Assembly (NCBI GenBank): GCA_947044365.1
Contig: OX345636.1
Coordinates: 29,678,466 to 29,742,465 of the forward strand
DNA length: 64,000 nt
Origin: Petrosia ficiformis
Lineage: Eukaryota; Porifera; Demospongiae; Haplosclerida; Petrosiidae
Reading direction: 5' to 3'
The translations under genes were made by a program, and so were the position numbers. Each line of letters opens with the position of its first letter. The stretch's first letter is position 1. The notes beneath the pieces were generated by a model, which saw nothing but the letters and a program-made list of their open reading frames with translations, was not told where the DNA came from and did not search any database. Below are positions 45,872-56,510 of the stretch, in pieces.

Positions 45872-46537
45872 ATGTCAGTGATAATCTAACCGATGATAAT
45901 TTTTTAGAAAATTTATTTCAAGGTTATACATCCAGTGATGGAGTAACAAATACAGACACTGACTAATTCTCTGGTCACTCGCATTCTCAGATTGGCCCTC
46001 TTCATTCAATACTCCTGATCAAACTCAACCGCAAACAATCTATATGAATGCACCTGATTTTGCTCCAGCTCAGCCAATTTATAATCAAATTCCATTCTCC
46101 AATATTCCTGACACTCAAGCAGTATCATTTACATATCGTGCATCTAATATTTCACTTCCATGCTCCACTTTTCAGCTCCATTTGCAAACATCACCCACAA
46201 AACTGAGAACAGCAGAATCGAATATGGTTATCTCGGCCCAATAGGAAGACTAAATGTAAAAAAAATTGCTCTTGCCTTGGCAAGAGAAACATTCTTTGGC
46301 TTGGAAATGATGAAACACTGTACATTACAGGGAAAAGGGAAAAATAAACTAGCATTAGACCGTACAAAAATGGATCAAATTCAAGCAATAATAAGGAAAG
46401 TATGTGACAGAGAATCAGAGCAAGAGTTTGAGGTAATATGGACTGATGTAAAAACATCAATAGGACAGGCATGTAAGCATACCCGGAGAAAGGAATTAAA
46501 AGGGGTACGATCTAGCGGAGCTAACATTTATCAATAA
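45872..46537 (+). pseudogene. BEN-domain-like gene, frameshifted
   Basis: The upstream frame gives SDNLTDDNFLENLFQGYTSS, another gives IYMNAPDFAPAQPIYNQ, and after a shift near 46160 the final frame gives RLNVKKIALALARETFFG, CTLQGKGKNKLALDRTKM, QIQAIIRKVC and VKTSIGQACKHTRRK. This last part follows the BEN pattern: an aliphatic first helix, a short G-K-G link, LDxxKxxxI, and a final helix with C and RR. BEN domains bind DNA or chromatin proteins and occur in insulator factors and some transposon or viral proteins. At least two frame shifts break it. It has no introns where shifts would be expected, so it may be a retrocopy. Confidence 0.55.
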
Positions 46538-46539
46538 AA

Positions 46540-47924
46540 TATCTTAATAGAATTATTTTTGATCACTCCTAAATTGTACTGAATATTTTTTTGCTTGTGT
46601 TAAATAATTAATAATGTTTATTGAACTAAATTCTCTTAGTGACACCATTTAATAAACACAAATGAACACAATTGAAATGATAGAAAATTCCAATAATTAA
46701 AATCAAAAAATATTATAATTTTTATATTGTTGGTCATCCTTATACTTCCTGCATATAAACTTTAACTTTGAGATCTTGATGGTTGTTCATATCTGTGTGA
46801 CAATATATAATAGTCAATATTGTCACTGATAACAATTATGCTAGTATAGTTTACAATTACAATAGAATATATACCTCATTTGCCTTTTCTTTTAAATTTC
46901 TATTTTGCAGAATGCCATCACACACCAACTGACCCAGTCCTCTATGGCTACTTTGAGTAGTTAATTCTCTATGGCTACTTTGAGTAGTTAATTGTTCAAT
47001 CAAATCAGTCTTCCAATGAACTTGCCTATAGACGAACCTATGTAAATCCCACCATTGTATTGTTACTTCCACCCCTTTTGTTAATTGAATAGGCTATTGG
47101 GGGAAAAATTTACCTAAGGAGGAGTCCTTGGGGTGGAAATTACGGCTATTTCTGGATGTAACCGTCATCGGGATTACATAAAATTATTCTAGGGTTTAGG
47201 GTTAGGTGCAGTTTTTTATTATCGTTTCTATTTATAGTAGTAATGGTTACATCAAAAAAAACTGAAATTACTAAATACCAAGTAGTTAATTTGCAAATCA
47301 GTATCGATGGTACTGAATGGGTGGGTACTGTGTGCAAACATCATGCAATGTCATTTTAATTATACAAATTTCACTTATTTACCATCCCCCTTTAGTACTT
47401 GGTATTGATTTATTTGGTATCGTATCACCCATCACTATACAATCACTGAAAGGGAAGGTGAAGCTTCCATAAACATTAACATGATGTGAGCCATGATTGT
47501 ATCAAGAGATACCCTTCTATGATTACCTTAAAGACTGAGTTGCGTTATATAAAATATTTATGATTTTAAGATATTGTGCAAAATTGCATAGTTATAGCAT
47601 ACCCTGGCGATTGCCGTTTTATTACATAAAAAGCTTCACCTGTCCATTGATAATTTTAATGAAGCTTATAGAACTCTGTGTGTTTCACTAGCCTCCGCCA
47701 AAGCAACCTGTATGTGCCTTCATCTTCATAACGCAAAAAGTAGGACGAATAAATAATACGAACGGTTTACACACTCGCTGTGGCTCTGTCTTTATCCCAA
47801 TTCAGACGTTTTATATACCATTCTAGAGATAATTTTATGCTCTATTCAGGTATGAACAAAACCCAATTTTCAAAAATTTTGTGAAAAGTCACCTTTTCTC
47901 ATGCACGGTCAGATATAATATATA
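46540..47924. other. No gene confirmed
   Basis: A 28-bp tandem pair (TTCTCTATGGCTACTTTGAG) lies at 46961-47017 within a minus-strand open frame of no known family. The remainder is AT-rich. Confidence 0.45.
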
Positions 47925-50459
47925 GCGTAAGTGGCCAATTATCGACATGTATGTTTTCCAGATTTGCAACTCACTTTAGAAACACCTCCAGACAACAATA
48001 ACAAGGAGAACAAAGGCTTGCTGTGAGTTCTGAGGATCCTACAAACCTCGAGGAATTAAAAACTTCACAATGAGAGCGGCAGTTGAAATATGAAGGGTTG
48101 AAAATTTCAATTATCGACACTCATGTAAACATTTTCCCCTAGCACAGACTGCATATTATATATGGAGCAGACCCTGGTGAAGATGCATTTGGAGATTTTT
48201 TGTCCACATAAGATTTGTTGGTTGATCTAGGAGCTTGTTTCTTTTGTCTGGAGTCTCTCTCAGCTGCTTTTTTTTTGCCTTTCTTCTTTCTGCTCTCTCC
48301 TTTTTTCTCGTTCGATCTTTCGTTATTCCTTTTCCTCTTCTGCTTTCTTTTTCTTTTCTTCTCTTTCTTTTATAATCTGTACACATTCTTTACTAGTCAG
48401 TACTCTGGTGGCTCCAGACACACGCTTTGCCGGTTTATTCTTAGGAGAGCTAGCTGCAACATACTGAATTAAATATTTTGAGATATAGTGCTGAGGTGAC
48501 TTGATGACTCCAACATCGACAATTGTTTAACTCCTGAATTGATGATTTGATCGTCAGGGGACAATGACAATGCTTCAGCTCCTGATCTTGTAATTCCACC
48601 TTCTGGAGACATTGACAGTGGTTTAGATCATGAAAATGTGACTACACCCTCCAGTAATGATTCATCCACTGGAAATAATGTAGTTCCTATAAAGTAATGT
48701 GTGCATGTCCAGACAGAATAGAATAATAAACCAAAATGCACACTTCATGGATTGAGCATACCACTTTCTGAAGATTCTAGCAACGGTTCTACTGAGGTGA
48801 AACTATCAACCACAGGAGTGGATGGTGTTGACTCCAACAGAGAACGATCAGCAGGTAAATCAGAAGGATGATTAAGTTCAAGCCATCTTGTGTATTCTTC
48901 ATCATACAAATCATAGCCCTCGTCGTATCTTTTCTGAAACCTTGCCAATGTTTCAGCAGAAAATTCATCTCGATCATCAGAATTACTAGAATATCACTAT
49001 GCTTATTATGACTGGCACAACCTTCAACGTCAATACCACAATCAATTGCATCAGGATTAAATGGATAAATTCCACATGTATGGAAGCCAGAACAAATGTT
49101 TGAAGGTGTCATGGTTTTCATCCATGCCTTGTTGAGCAAACCTGAAAACCGATACTTCATTACCAGTTTCCCATGGTGTTTTTGTATATACTTGTGACAG
49201 ACAAGTTGCCAGTTTCGCTTTAGTGGTCCGAAAACACTGGTGTCTAGTGGTTGTGATTCATGTGTTGTGTGTGGGGGAAGACAGAAGAGAATTATTTCAT
49301 GCTCCCTTGAAAACTGAACTAATTCGGGCTGATAGTGTGAACTGTGACCGACCATCTAGCAAAAGAAGGAGTGGTCTAACAGAAACTGCATTTCTTAAGA
49401 AATGATCAATTAGCCATCCACGAAAGAGTTCAGTATCAACCCAGCCTTTGTCACTTAGCCCATATGTGGTGCCGGGAACTTCTCCTACAGTCCATTCTAC
49501 ATTGAGGCTTTTAGCATCAAAAATAACAAAAGGTGGGATTGCCTGACCTGTGGCACTTATACGACCTATAACAGTTATTTGACATTTATTTCTAGTTGTT
49601 CTGTACCTAATCTTCTTTTGGCCTTTTTTTGCGATTATCTAGGGGGGATGATGGTCAAGGGGCATCCCTGTCTCGTCTACATTGTATATCTAAGCTGGAG
49701 AATCCATTGATTTGTTCTTATCAAGGACATCCTGCAACAAATCAAAGTAAGCCTTCATTGTTTCAGAATTGAGACAATCACGTAAAGATAGATCAGGGTG
49801 TCGTTCCATAAAGCGTTGAAACCAGCCACTTGTTACCCTGCTTCCTCTCAACATTCCTTTATCACGAACAACATTTTCAGCAAGCATTATGATTTCTCTC
49901 CTTGTCTTTCCATAACCAGCCTGACCTACCTCCACAATAAAGTCTGACAATTTTAGCTCTTCTTCTGGGGAAAGGAAAGATAAGGCCTTTGTCCACATTT
50001 TGTGCCGCCATGAACAACCTTTCCACGTATTCGATCACCAAGGGTTGTCCTAGGAACTCCAAACGTGACAGCAGCACGAAGAAGAGGTTCCCCATTCTTT
50101 ACTGCTTCGATAGCAGCTAACATGGATTCATCAGACCACTGTTTCCGAGTAGTAGAAAGAACAGGCGGACAAGAGTTTGACGTGGGTCGGCCACGTTTTC
50201 TCCTTCGTTTGAATGACATGAGTGTCTACACTGAACAAAAGAACAAACATACATGTAAATAAGATAGTATATGCCACTTTATAACCTTTGATTGAGAGAG
50301 ATACAGACTGAGAGTACACTGGAAACAGAAACGTGGAACACGATCGCACTTATTAATTGATACTATACGGTCTGTTAATTAGTGTTTACGAATGTGTCGA
50401 TAATTATTGATACCAGTAGTGTCGATAATAGATACATGTCGGTGATTGGCCACTTACGC
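47925..50459 (-). mobile_element. pogo/Tigger transposon with TIRs, 2535 bp
   Basis: The left end GCGTAAGTGGCCAATTATCG and the right end (reverse complement) GCGTAAGTGGCCAATCACCG are near-identical. Both are flanked by TA (47923-47924 and 50460-50461), as expected for the Tc1/mariner/pogo supergroup. Subterminal ATTATCGACA motifs recur at 47938, 48111 and, inverted, near 50398-50430. The transposase gene inside is broken. Confidence 0.92.
48200..50219 (-). pseudogene. pogo/Tigger transposase, disrupted
   Basis: Minus strand from 50219: MSFKRRRKRGRPTSN, then the psq-type helix-turn-helix (QWSDESMLAAIEAVKNGE, RAAVTFGVPRTTL). After a frameshift comes the CENP-B HTH (RDKGMLRGSRVTSGWFQRF). A TAG at about 49692 interrupts SPA-IYNVDETGMPLD, which holds the first catalytic Asp. 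A further shift is followed by ATGQAIPPFVIFDAKSL, LLLLDGRSQ/HSSHYQPE (second Asp region) and LPPHTTHESQPLDTSVFGPL. The C-terminal part, GYDLYDEEYTRWLELNHP, runs on to SGATRVLTSKECVQIIKERE and a lysine-rich tail near 48300. All domains are present but the frame is broken several times. Confidence 0.9.
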
Positions 50460-50533
50460 TACATATACATAGGCAGATCCAGGATAATTAACCTAGTAAG
50501 GCCAAGATTAAAAATTACATAAATTATGTATAA

Positions 50534-50726
50534 TTATCTCGTGTAATTAGTTAAAAACAATTGTTGACATTAACCAACTAGCCTGAAATATATAATTATA
50601 GTATAATTATATATCATAAACAAGGTAAGTATTATAGTTTATGATTAATTATAGTATAATTATATAGGTCTTTCAGGCCAGTTGGTTAATCTTAATTGTT
50701 TTTAACTATAATTGTACGAGATTATT
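50534..50726. mobile_element. Foldback MITE
   Basis: TTAACCAACTAGCCTGAAA and TTTCAGGCCAGTTGGTTAA flank an AT palindrome built on ATTATAGTATAATTATAT. The pairing extends outward through AGTTAAAAACAATT to TCTCGT/ACGAGA. Confidence 0.88.
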
Positions 50727-50759
50727 AAGTAATTATAGGTATATAGGTTTATAATAATT

Positions 50760-51104
50760 ATCATACCTGTCGTTTGATTCTAATAGAAGAACGTTTAAGA
50801 TAATATTGAAGCACTGGTTGCACTGCATGGCAAGACACATCCTGCAATGTCAAAAAATAACGCCGGGGATCTTGAAATTTTTAAACTGGGCTGAATCACG
50901 TAACTACGTATTTAATTATAACAGAAAAAAAATAATGTAATCTGTATAACATGATGAGCTCAAAAGGTAAAGACAGAAAATTATTTTTAATTCATTACTA
51001 CTTTTGTTTTTATGAAATCAAACTATACAATAATCATATAACATTATACATGTATATACAATAATAATAGCTATTGTAATATATTTATAGTGACAGTTGC
51101 TTTG
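50760..51104. other. No gene seen
   Basis: DNA between the foldback element and the end of the Tc1 transposase. It may contain the Tc1 element's terminus, which I could not identify. Confidence 0.4.
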
Positions 51105-52000
51105 TTAAAATCCAGTAGCACTTCCTTCAACTTCAATCATTCGGGGAAGCACTTTGTGGAGGTGATGGATGTATATTTGGCAGGTTTTGATATCAACTGT
51201 TTTTCAAAACTGCAATATTCCTTTTACAAGATCTTCCTTTTTTCTTGGCTTTACCTCTCTCCTTATATATTCCTGTATGATAAAAAATACTATAACTATT
51301 AATAATGATATGTAATAATTCAGTCTAACCTTCAATTCATGCCAAAGGTTTTCTATTGGGTTAGCAGCTGGACTTTCTGGTGGTGTCTTCCACCAGTTAA
51401 TTCCCATAGTTTGGAAGAATTCCTGTGCCAGTCGTGAGGTATGTTTTGGGTCATTATCTTTCATGAAGCGATGTTCGTTTCAATAAATACGACTTATGAA
51501 AGGGACAAGACTTTTACCAAGAATCTCCACATATAACTTTGCATCCATTCTCCCTTCAAATACACATATGCCATTCCAGCTTATCCCAGCCCAAACATGC
51601 ACTTTGATTGAATGTTTTGGTCTTGGCTTATATCTTGGTTGCCTCCCATCTTTACGGCAACAAAATCTTTTGTGTGACTCCAGTTGCACAGTAGTTTCAT
51701 CAGTCCATATTACGTTTTTAAAATCATCCATATGCATGATATACTTCTGAGCCCACTCTAGTCTTTTAAGTTTGTTTACGGGTCGGATTACCTGGCAGTA
51801 AGCAGAACCACGATACGACCATCCAAGTAAGCGTCTTCCCACCAAAATTGTGCATTCTGACAGATTGTATCCTTGTTGCTGGAGATAGCCTTGAATTTGG
51901 TTTCATCATCTTTCTGCATGTAACTCTCAATTAGGAAGAGTACTCTTTCTGACAGCTTTGAAGGGCATCCAGATCTTGGTAAAATCGCAATTTCTTCCGC
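51105..52000 (-). pseudogene. Tc1-type transposase (DD34E) with a 57-bp intron
   Basis: The minus strand begins with a decayed helix-turn-helix (LPRSGCPSKLSERVLFLIES near 51960). After a frameshift comes RLEWAQKYIMHMDDFKNVIW and TDETTVQLE (first Asp). An in-frame TGA at 51480 precedes MKDNDPKHTS (second Asp), and NPIENLWHELK carries the Glu 35 residues later. Directly after HELK an intron of 57 bp (51273-51329, GTTAGA...CATACAG) separates EYIRREVKPRKKEDL. A second TGA lies at about 51200, before the ending EVEGSATGF and stop at 51105. TIRs were not found. It is inactive. Confidence 0.88.
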
Positions 52001-52119
52001 CCTTTGTAGCTTTGTGGGGTGTTTTTTTTTTATAAAGATATTTGAGAAAGAAGTCTCAAAGACCAGTGGATTGATTGCTTGACTGCGGGAAACTTGATGA
52101 GGTATGTGTGGCCACTGTG

Positions 52120-52760
52120 GTATGACTGGATGGTTCTGTGATGGTAGATTTGGTGAAGCTGTTGGTAAAACATCTGCTATAGGGATTGGTGGTGTGCTGG
52201 GTATGTGGGAAATAGGTATGATGTTGGGAGATATATCAATGATGGTAGGTGTGGTCACTGCAGTGATGGTTCTGTGAGGGTAGTTGTGGATGATGTTGGT
52301 AGATTTGGTGAAGCTGTTGGTAAAACATTTGCTATAGGAATGGTGGTGTGCCGGGTATGTGGGAAATAGGTATGATGTTGGGAGATATATCAATGATGGT
52401 GGGTGTGACTGGATGGTTCTAAGATGGTAGTTGTGGATGATGTTAGTAAAGCATCTGCTACAGGATTTGGTGGTGTGCAGGGTATGTGACAAATAGGTAT
52501 GATCAGTGTTCTCGTTAGGCCTTTTTGTGGTGGTGTTGCACCACCAAGCCATTGTTATACTTAATTACCATGAAACCACATGATATTATTACTCAACCTA
52601 CAAACCACATTGTTTAAACAATCAACTTTGAAGATTTCATTTAAAAGCGAGAATATGAAAATCCTGGCGAGAACACTGAGTATGATGTTTGAAGATATAT
52701 CAATAATGGTAGATGTGACCACTGGTATGACTGGATGGTTCTGTGATGGTAGATTGTATA
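52120..52760 (+). repeat. Degenerate minisatellite, about four units of 120-150 bp
   Basis: Repeated GGATGGTTCTGTGATGGTAG, GGTGTGCTGGGTATGTGGGAA and GGTATGATGTTGGGAGATAT. One unit is split by a hAT MITE at 52504-52678. Open frames through it are by-products of the repeat. Confidence 0.9.
52504..52678. mobile_element. 175-bp non-autonomous hAT element
   Basis: CAGTGTTCTCG at the left and CGAGAACACTG at the right, with flanks GGTATGAT and AGTATGAT (one change). The neighbouring repeat units contain the uninterrupted GGTATGATGTTGGGAGATAT, giving a clear empty site. It includes a GTGGTGGTGTTGCACCACCA hairpin. Confidence 0.9.
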
Positions 52761-53119
52761 GTCACTGACCATTCAGTTGGTAGAGTGGATGGGGTTACAC
52801 ATGAGAGGTAGCAATAGTCAGTGAAGAATAAATAGGTATGATGGAGTCAGTATTGAATATCAATAGCATTTTGGCAGAATGGAATTATCCCAGCCTTTTT
52901 AAACCCAATTGTGGCTTTAATGCTTTCTATTTTTTTAGCGACTAAATCTTGAAAATCACACTAAGTGACATATCTTTCCTCACTTCAGGTACAATTTCTG
53001 TGTTCTCTAGGCCTCCTCCCCATATTTTTTCACATAGTTCATAATACAACATTACTACCCTGCCATGCCCACTTCTACAACTGGAGTCAACTGCCTCCCT
53101 AAACTTGTTACGTATAGCT
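52761..53119. other. No gene seen
   Basis: Unique-looking DNA between the minisatellite and the next piggyBac-like end. Confidence 0.45.
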
Positions 53120-53123
53120 TTAA

Positions 53124-53565
53124 CCCTCAGAGGACTGATGTCATCTATATGTGACATTTGACCCCTAACATGGTTCGGAGAGTGTTCCTAGCATTATGAT
53201 TCATGAAGCACTCCTAATGCTTGCAATTTGTGTCAGGTGCAAGCCCATGAAATTGGAAAAAAAATTGATGGTTTTTCGGCCACCCTTTGGCCTCAATAAT
53301 GAGTAGAGGGGGAATTTTAAAGGTGGGTGCCCCCTTCAAACCAACGCAGTTTGGGGTTTCAGTGAGCCCACCCACGTGCTCTGGTGTGTACCTGATGCAT
53401 TTCCCTTGCTGAAAAACCTGAAATCATGGGTGTAGCTGGTGCCAACATACAGTGGGGTGATTTTGTTTGCCCTAGTTCCCGTCAAAAGAGGGAGAGCACT
53501 GCATTTGATTTAATCCTACGAAGCGCTTGGGTTGGGGACTTTCGAGTCCTGGTAAGCAAGACTCA
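53124..53565 (-). mobile_element. piggyBac-like end with inverted body
   Basis: TTAA (53120-53123), then CCCTCAGAGGACTGATG and a GTCATCTATATGTGAC hairpin. The body is the reverse complement of 21973-22400, so this terminus is the opposite end of the same element type. It has different frame lesions from the other copy. Confidence 0.65.
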
Positions 53566-53839
53566 CATTACTGTACTATTACATCAGTGTATTGTATTGT
53601 TAGTATTGTTGTACTATATAGTGTTATATTACTGTAGTACAGTTTAGCCTTCATTTAACCATGCTGAAGTTGCTGTTTAATTCATTTAACCACATGATGC
53701 TCATCAGTCAAGGGCCTATCTTTGTACTGCTGAAAAATTATAACCTTGCATCCCCCTCAATGTTATGTTTGCCAGCAATTGCAAGTTTTGGACATGTATA
53801 TTGTTTATGTTTTGTGAATCAATATTCTCTGTTGAACTC

Positions 53840-54190
53840 TGTATAATGAAACAATAAATTTGTTCAAAATTTTCAGTTATTTGTGATTGATCAGTTATTC
53901 CATAAAAGTCAAGTAGCAACTGGCTGCACCTGTCTTTAAATTTTGGAGTTTTAACACTGTAGTCTCTCATCCCTGTTACCCAAACTTCTGAGTCAGCATT
54001 CAGAAGATTGGCGGTGTATCCTATAAGAACAGAAGAATAAAAAAGGACATATGTAATGTATAACATAATGGGTAGTTTTACCATATGCTTCTGGCATATC
54101 AAATAAATCATTTGGTATCCCTGAAGGTAAGTGACTCTTCATATTTTTCCTTAGCCTATGAGTATTCCAGTCATTCTTGAAATGTTCCAA
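53840..54190 (-). pseudogene. Ginger-like integrase-core protein, C-terminal fragment
   Basis: Exon 54190-54082 reads DWNTHRLRKNMKSHLPSGIP, then NDLFDMPEAYG, and ends at GTAAAA. A 61-bp intron ends in TTCTTATAG. Exon 54020 onward reads YTANLLNADSEVWVTGMRDY and TPKFKDRCSQLLLDFYGI. WNTHR-R followed by PSGIPxxLFxMPE is the conserved segment after the integrase core in a family of intron-containing integrase-like proteins (Ginger-type transposons and domesticated relatives). The catalytic core is not present upstream. Confidence 0.6.
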
Positions 54191-54268
54191 TTTTTTTATT
54201 GTTAGGTGTATTGTACAGTATGCAATAATCTAGGATCTATCGAAACCTTTCCTGTCAATTTATGTGCA

Positions 54269-54472
54269 TCATCTCACCAGAATTTTACCCTCACAACAGC
54301 CTCCTTCAGTTGCTCCTGTGACCAACTGAACATCTGTGTTTGACATTTCTGACTTGTATTTTACTGTTAACTTTTTAATCAAATGTATAGTAACTTTAAT
54401 ATTTCTACTGCCGTTTTCCCGCATGTCCATGACGGCAATCCTGGTGTATTCTATATCATTAAAAAGCCCCAT
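54269..54472 (-). CDS. Hypothetical 67-codon frame
   Basis: Starts MGLFNDIEYTRIAVMDMREN and ends near TGATEGGCCEGKILV at a possible GTGAGA donor. The composition looks protein-like and it sits just upstream of the integrase fragment on the same strand. No family is recognised. Confidence 0.3.
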   Translation of the reverse strand: MGLFNDIEYTRIAVMDMRENGSRNIKVTIHLIKKLTVKYKSEMSNTDVQLVTGATEGGCCEGKILVR

Positions 54473-54766
54473 TCCAGAGCTACATTTCGGGTATCAGTCT
54501 TGTGAGTGTACTTAAACTATGAGCTTTATATGAGCTGTTTTGTAAGGCACTTCAACGCATGTAAATATGCACTAAACGGAATCAAAAATGTATAATAGTA
54601 CACTAGTCCGGTTTTACCAGTAGTCCGAAATTGCACTACTTGGTCCTTAACTCATGGCAGCTGTTTCTCATTTCTAGGTATTGCGAGTAACATGAATGTT
54701 GTGACACACACACAACTCTTGAATAAAATCTTTAACAACATTCACCTCCTCCTTCTCATCTATTGT

Positions 54767-54901
54767 TCATTTATCAAACTGTAAATTCTGCTGAGTCTTG
54801 TTATCCTCTGTATCTTCATTCTGATGTACATTCTGTTCAAACTCATTTTTTCCTGTATTTCCATTCTCGTCTACATTCAGATCCACTTCTAAATCAATCA
54901 T
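54767..54901 (-). CDS. Small acidic frame, 44 codons
   Basis: MIDLEVDLNVDENGNTGKNE followed by FEQNVHQNEDTEDNKTQQN and a stop. Strongly biased to D, E, N and Q, so it is unlikely to be random AT-rich sequence. It could be an exon belonging with the neighbouring minus-strand fragments. Unrecognised. Confidence 0.3.
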   Translation of the reverse strand: MIDLEVDLNVDENGNTGKNEFEQNVHQNEDTEDNKTQQNLQFDK

Positions 54902-55485
54902 GATTCACAACACCTTTAAAACACGCACAAATAAGTAGTATCACTATGCTTACAATTTTTCCTCCTTTCATCATCACAGGCCTAGTATAATAATGTATGA
55001 ATCTATTTAATCTAATATGAATATTGTTGAACTTACAGTCAGAAGATTCTTGTTCATCATCCAGAAATACTCAGGTTGAGAATGCTACTTAATCAGATTT
55101 AGCAATAGAGGTTTTGTTTAGTTCAAAAATCATGAAAATGCTTTTGTCGGCAAGGGCGTGGCTACATTTTCCCCGTAAACTACCGTGTCACACAATTAGT
55201 TCTATTCCGTGCTTTTATAAAATGATAAGGAAAGCAAATTCTTGTGAGTGTGGACTTCGACGCTAGTCCTGCCAAAGCCATGGATATCTGTGTTTCACAA
55301 TTTACATCAGAGTAAGCTAATGTATTGTGCTATCTATATCACTAATTAAACCGAAATCGTGTTTGCGTACATTATTGTGAATTTTGGTTGATGACTACAA
55401 ATATGGTTGGCATGGCTGTTATGTAACGTAATACAGATTCTTTGCTAATTTCTTAACGACAACTACTTCATTTTGTCTTCTTACC
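54902..55485. other. No gene confirmed
   Basis: A plus-strand ATG at 55280 (MDICVSQFTS) runs into GA|GTAAGC and could be a first exon. Nothing else is recognised. Confidence 0.35.
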
Positions 55486-55489
55486 AAGA

Positions 55490-55850
55490 AGGAGGTGCTT
55501 GTACTTTCACCCCAGGAAAGATATCTCCATGTACATAAAGTAAAAAAGTGCATGTCCTTTTTCATTATCATCCTTTTTTGTGTAAACAGAGATGGACAAT
55601 GTCTATCATGTCACTGGGAGCAGTACTGGTTGGTGATATATTCTGAATGAAAATTTTGAACTACTCTAGATAAAGCTGAGAATTCATCCAATCACTGTTA
55701 CTATCAACAAAACGAGTATTAGGAATAGCATCATCTGTAAGTACAGGTTGTTTGCGAAGGTACACCATCAATGGAGGTAACACAGAACCGGACCAAATGC
55801 AGGGATAGCATGGTATGTATTTTGCCCCTTTCTGCGGCTACAGTCATTTA
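55490..55850 (-). pseudogene. Jerky/Tigger-type DDE transposase fragment, decayed
   Basis: Minus strand: SGSVLPPLMVYLRKQPVLTD, IPNTRFVDSNSDWMNSQLY and LE, then a TAG where Trp is usual, then FKIFIQNISPT. Further on in another frame comes LFTQKRMIMKKDMHFFTLC, which fits the stretch after the DGH motif. It is a different lineage from the 48-kb pogo gene. Only the central DDE region survives. Confidence 0.65.
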
Positions 55851-56138
55851 GAGGTACAATAAAAGATATGATCAATTGACTAGAATTTGTGTATTTTCAC
55901 TAATACATGTACCGTATAGGGGATACATGTACCGTATAGGGGTTATATTATGCTGGGAATAATTTTCGTGAATTTTGCGAAAGGCCTGATTTCGTGAAAA
56001 TTACTATCTGTGAAATTTTTTGTTCCACGAAGTAGGCGTGTCACATTAACCGCACGCTGTACGCGAGATCCATCAATTGCATCACGTGAGGGACGTATGA
56101 AGGTGCGTTCAGTTTTGTAGCCCAAGTGTCAAGTTAAT

Positions 56139-56276
56139 ATGGCTACCCCAAGTCTATATCAGTTCTTCAAGAAAGTAGAAGTAACAGATCGTGATCGTGA
56201 ACGAAATTCGTCAGGTAAAGCTCTTCCTAATCCTGAGCGACAGCTTTCCTCTGAAGTTCCCCTGAAGTTCCCCTGA
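56139..56276 (+). pseudogene. First-exon fragment of element gene A
   Basis: 45 codons: MATPSLYQFFKKVEVTDRDR, then KALPNPERQLSSEVP and a stop after an 11-bp tandem duplication (TGAAGTTCCCC). LPNPERQLSSEVP aligns with LPYPKGPLTSSIS of the copy at 40088. QFFKKV near the start is reminiscent of starts of other repeat-encoded proteins. The rest of the gene is missing. Confidence 0.5.
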
Positions 56277-56299
56277 GCTTCATAATGTCTGCTAACAAT

Positions 56300-56510
56300 G
56301 AAGAAAAAGGTTGCAAACTGCTGATATGGAACGGGGGACGTGTCCTATTGTAGTGTCATCTTGATCACGCTTAACAGCTACAGCATATGGATCGTGAACG
56401 TTGCCAGGTTCCACTCTACACACATAAATTTCTCCCAGGTTTGGTGTCCAAATATGCTTGTAAATGTGATGGCCACGTATTAATGAATCGACGGAGAATG
56501 AGATCGACAT
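56300..56510 (-). pseudogene. HIRAN-domain fragment, longer copy
   Basis: Minus strand from 56510: MSISFSVDSLIRGHHIYKHI, WTPNLGEIYVCRVEPGN, DPYAVAVKRDQDDTTIGHVP and RSISAVCNLFL. GHxxYKxxWxPxxGExxxCxxEPGNxxDPYAVAV plus IGHVPRxIS is a full match to the core of the HIRAN domain. It ends about 60-70 residues in, near the junction with gene A. The domain binds DNA 3' ends in HLTF/RAD5. Its role in a mobile element is unknown. Confidence 0.8.

Noticed and set aside
51788..52552. 254-codon minus-strand frame as a gene
   Set aside because: Most of it reads through the degenerate minisatellite and a hAT MITE. Only the last part belongs to the Tc1 transposase.
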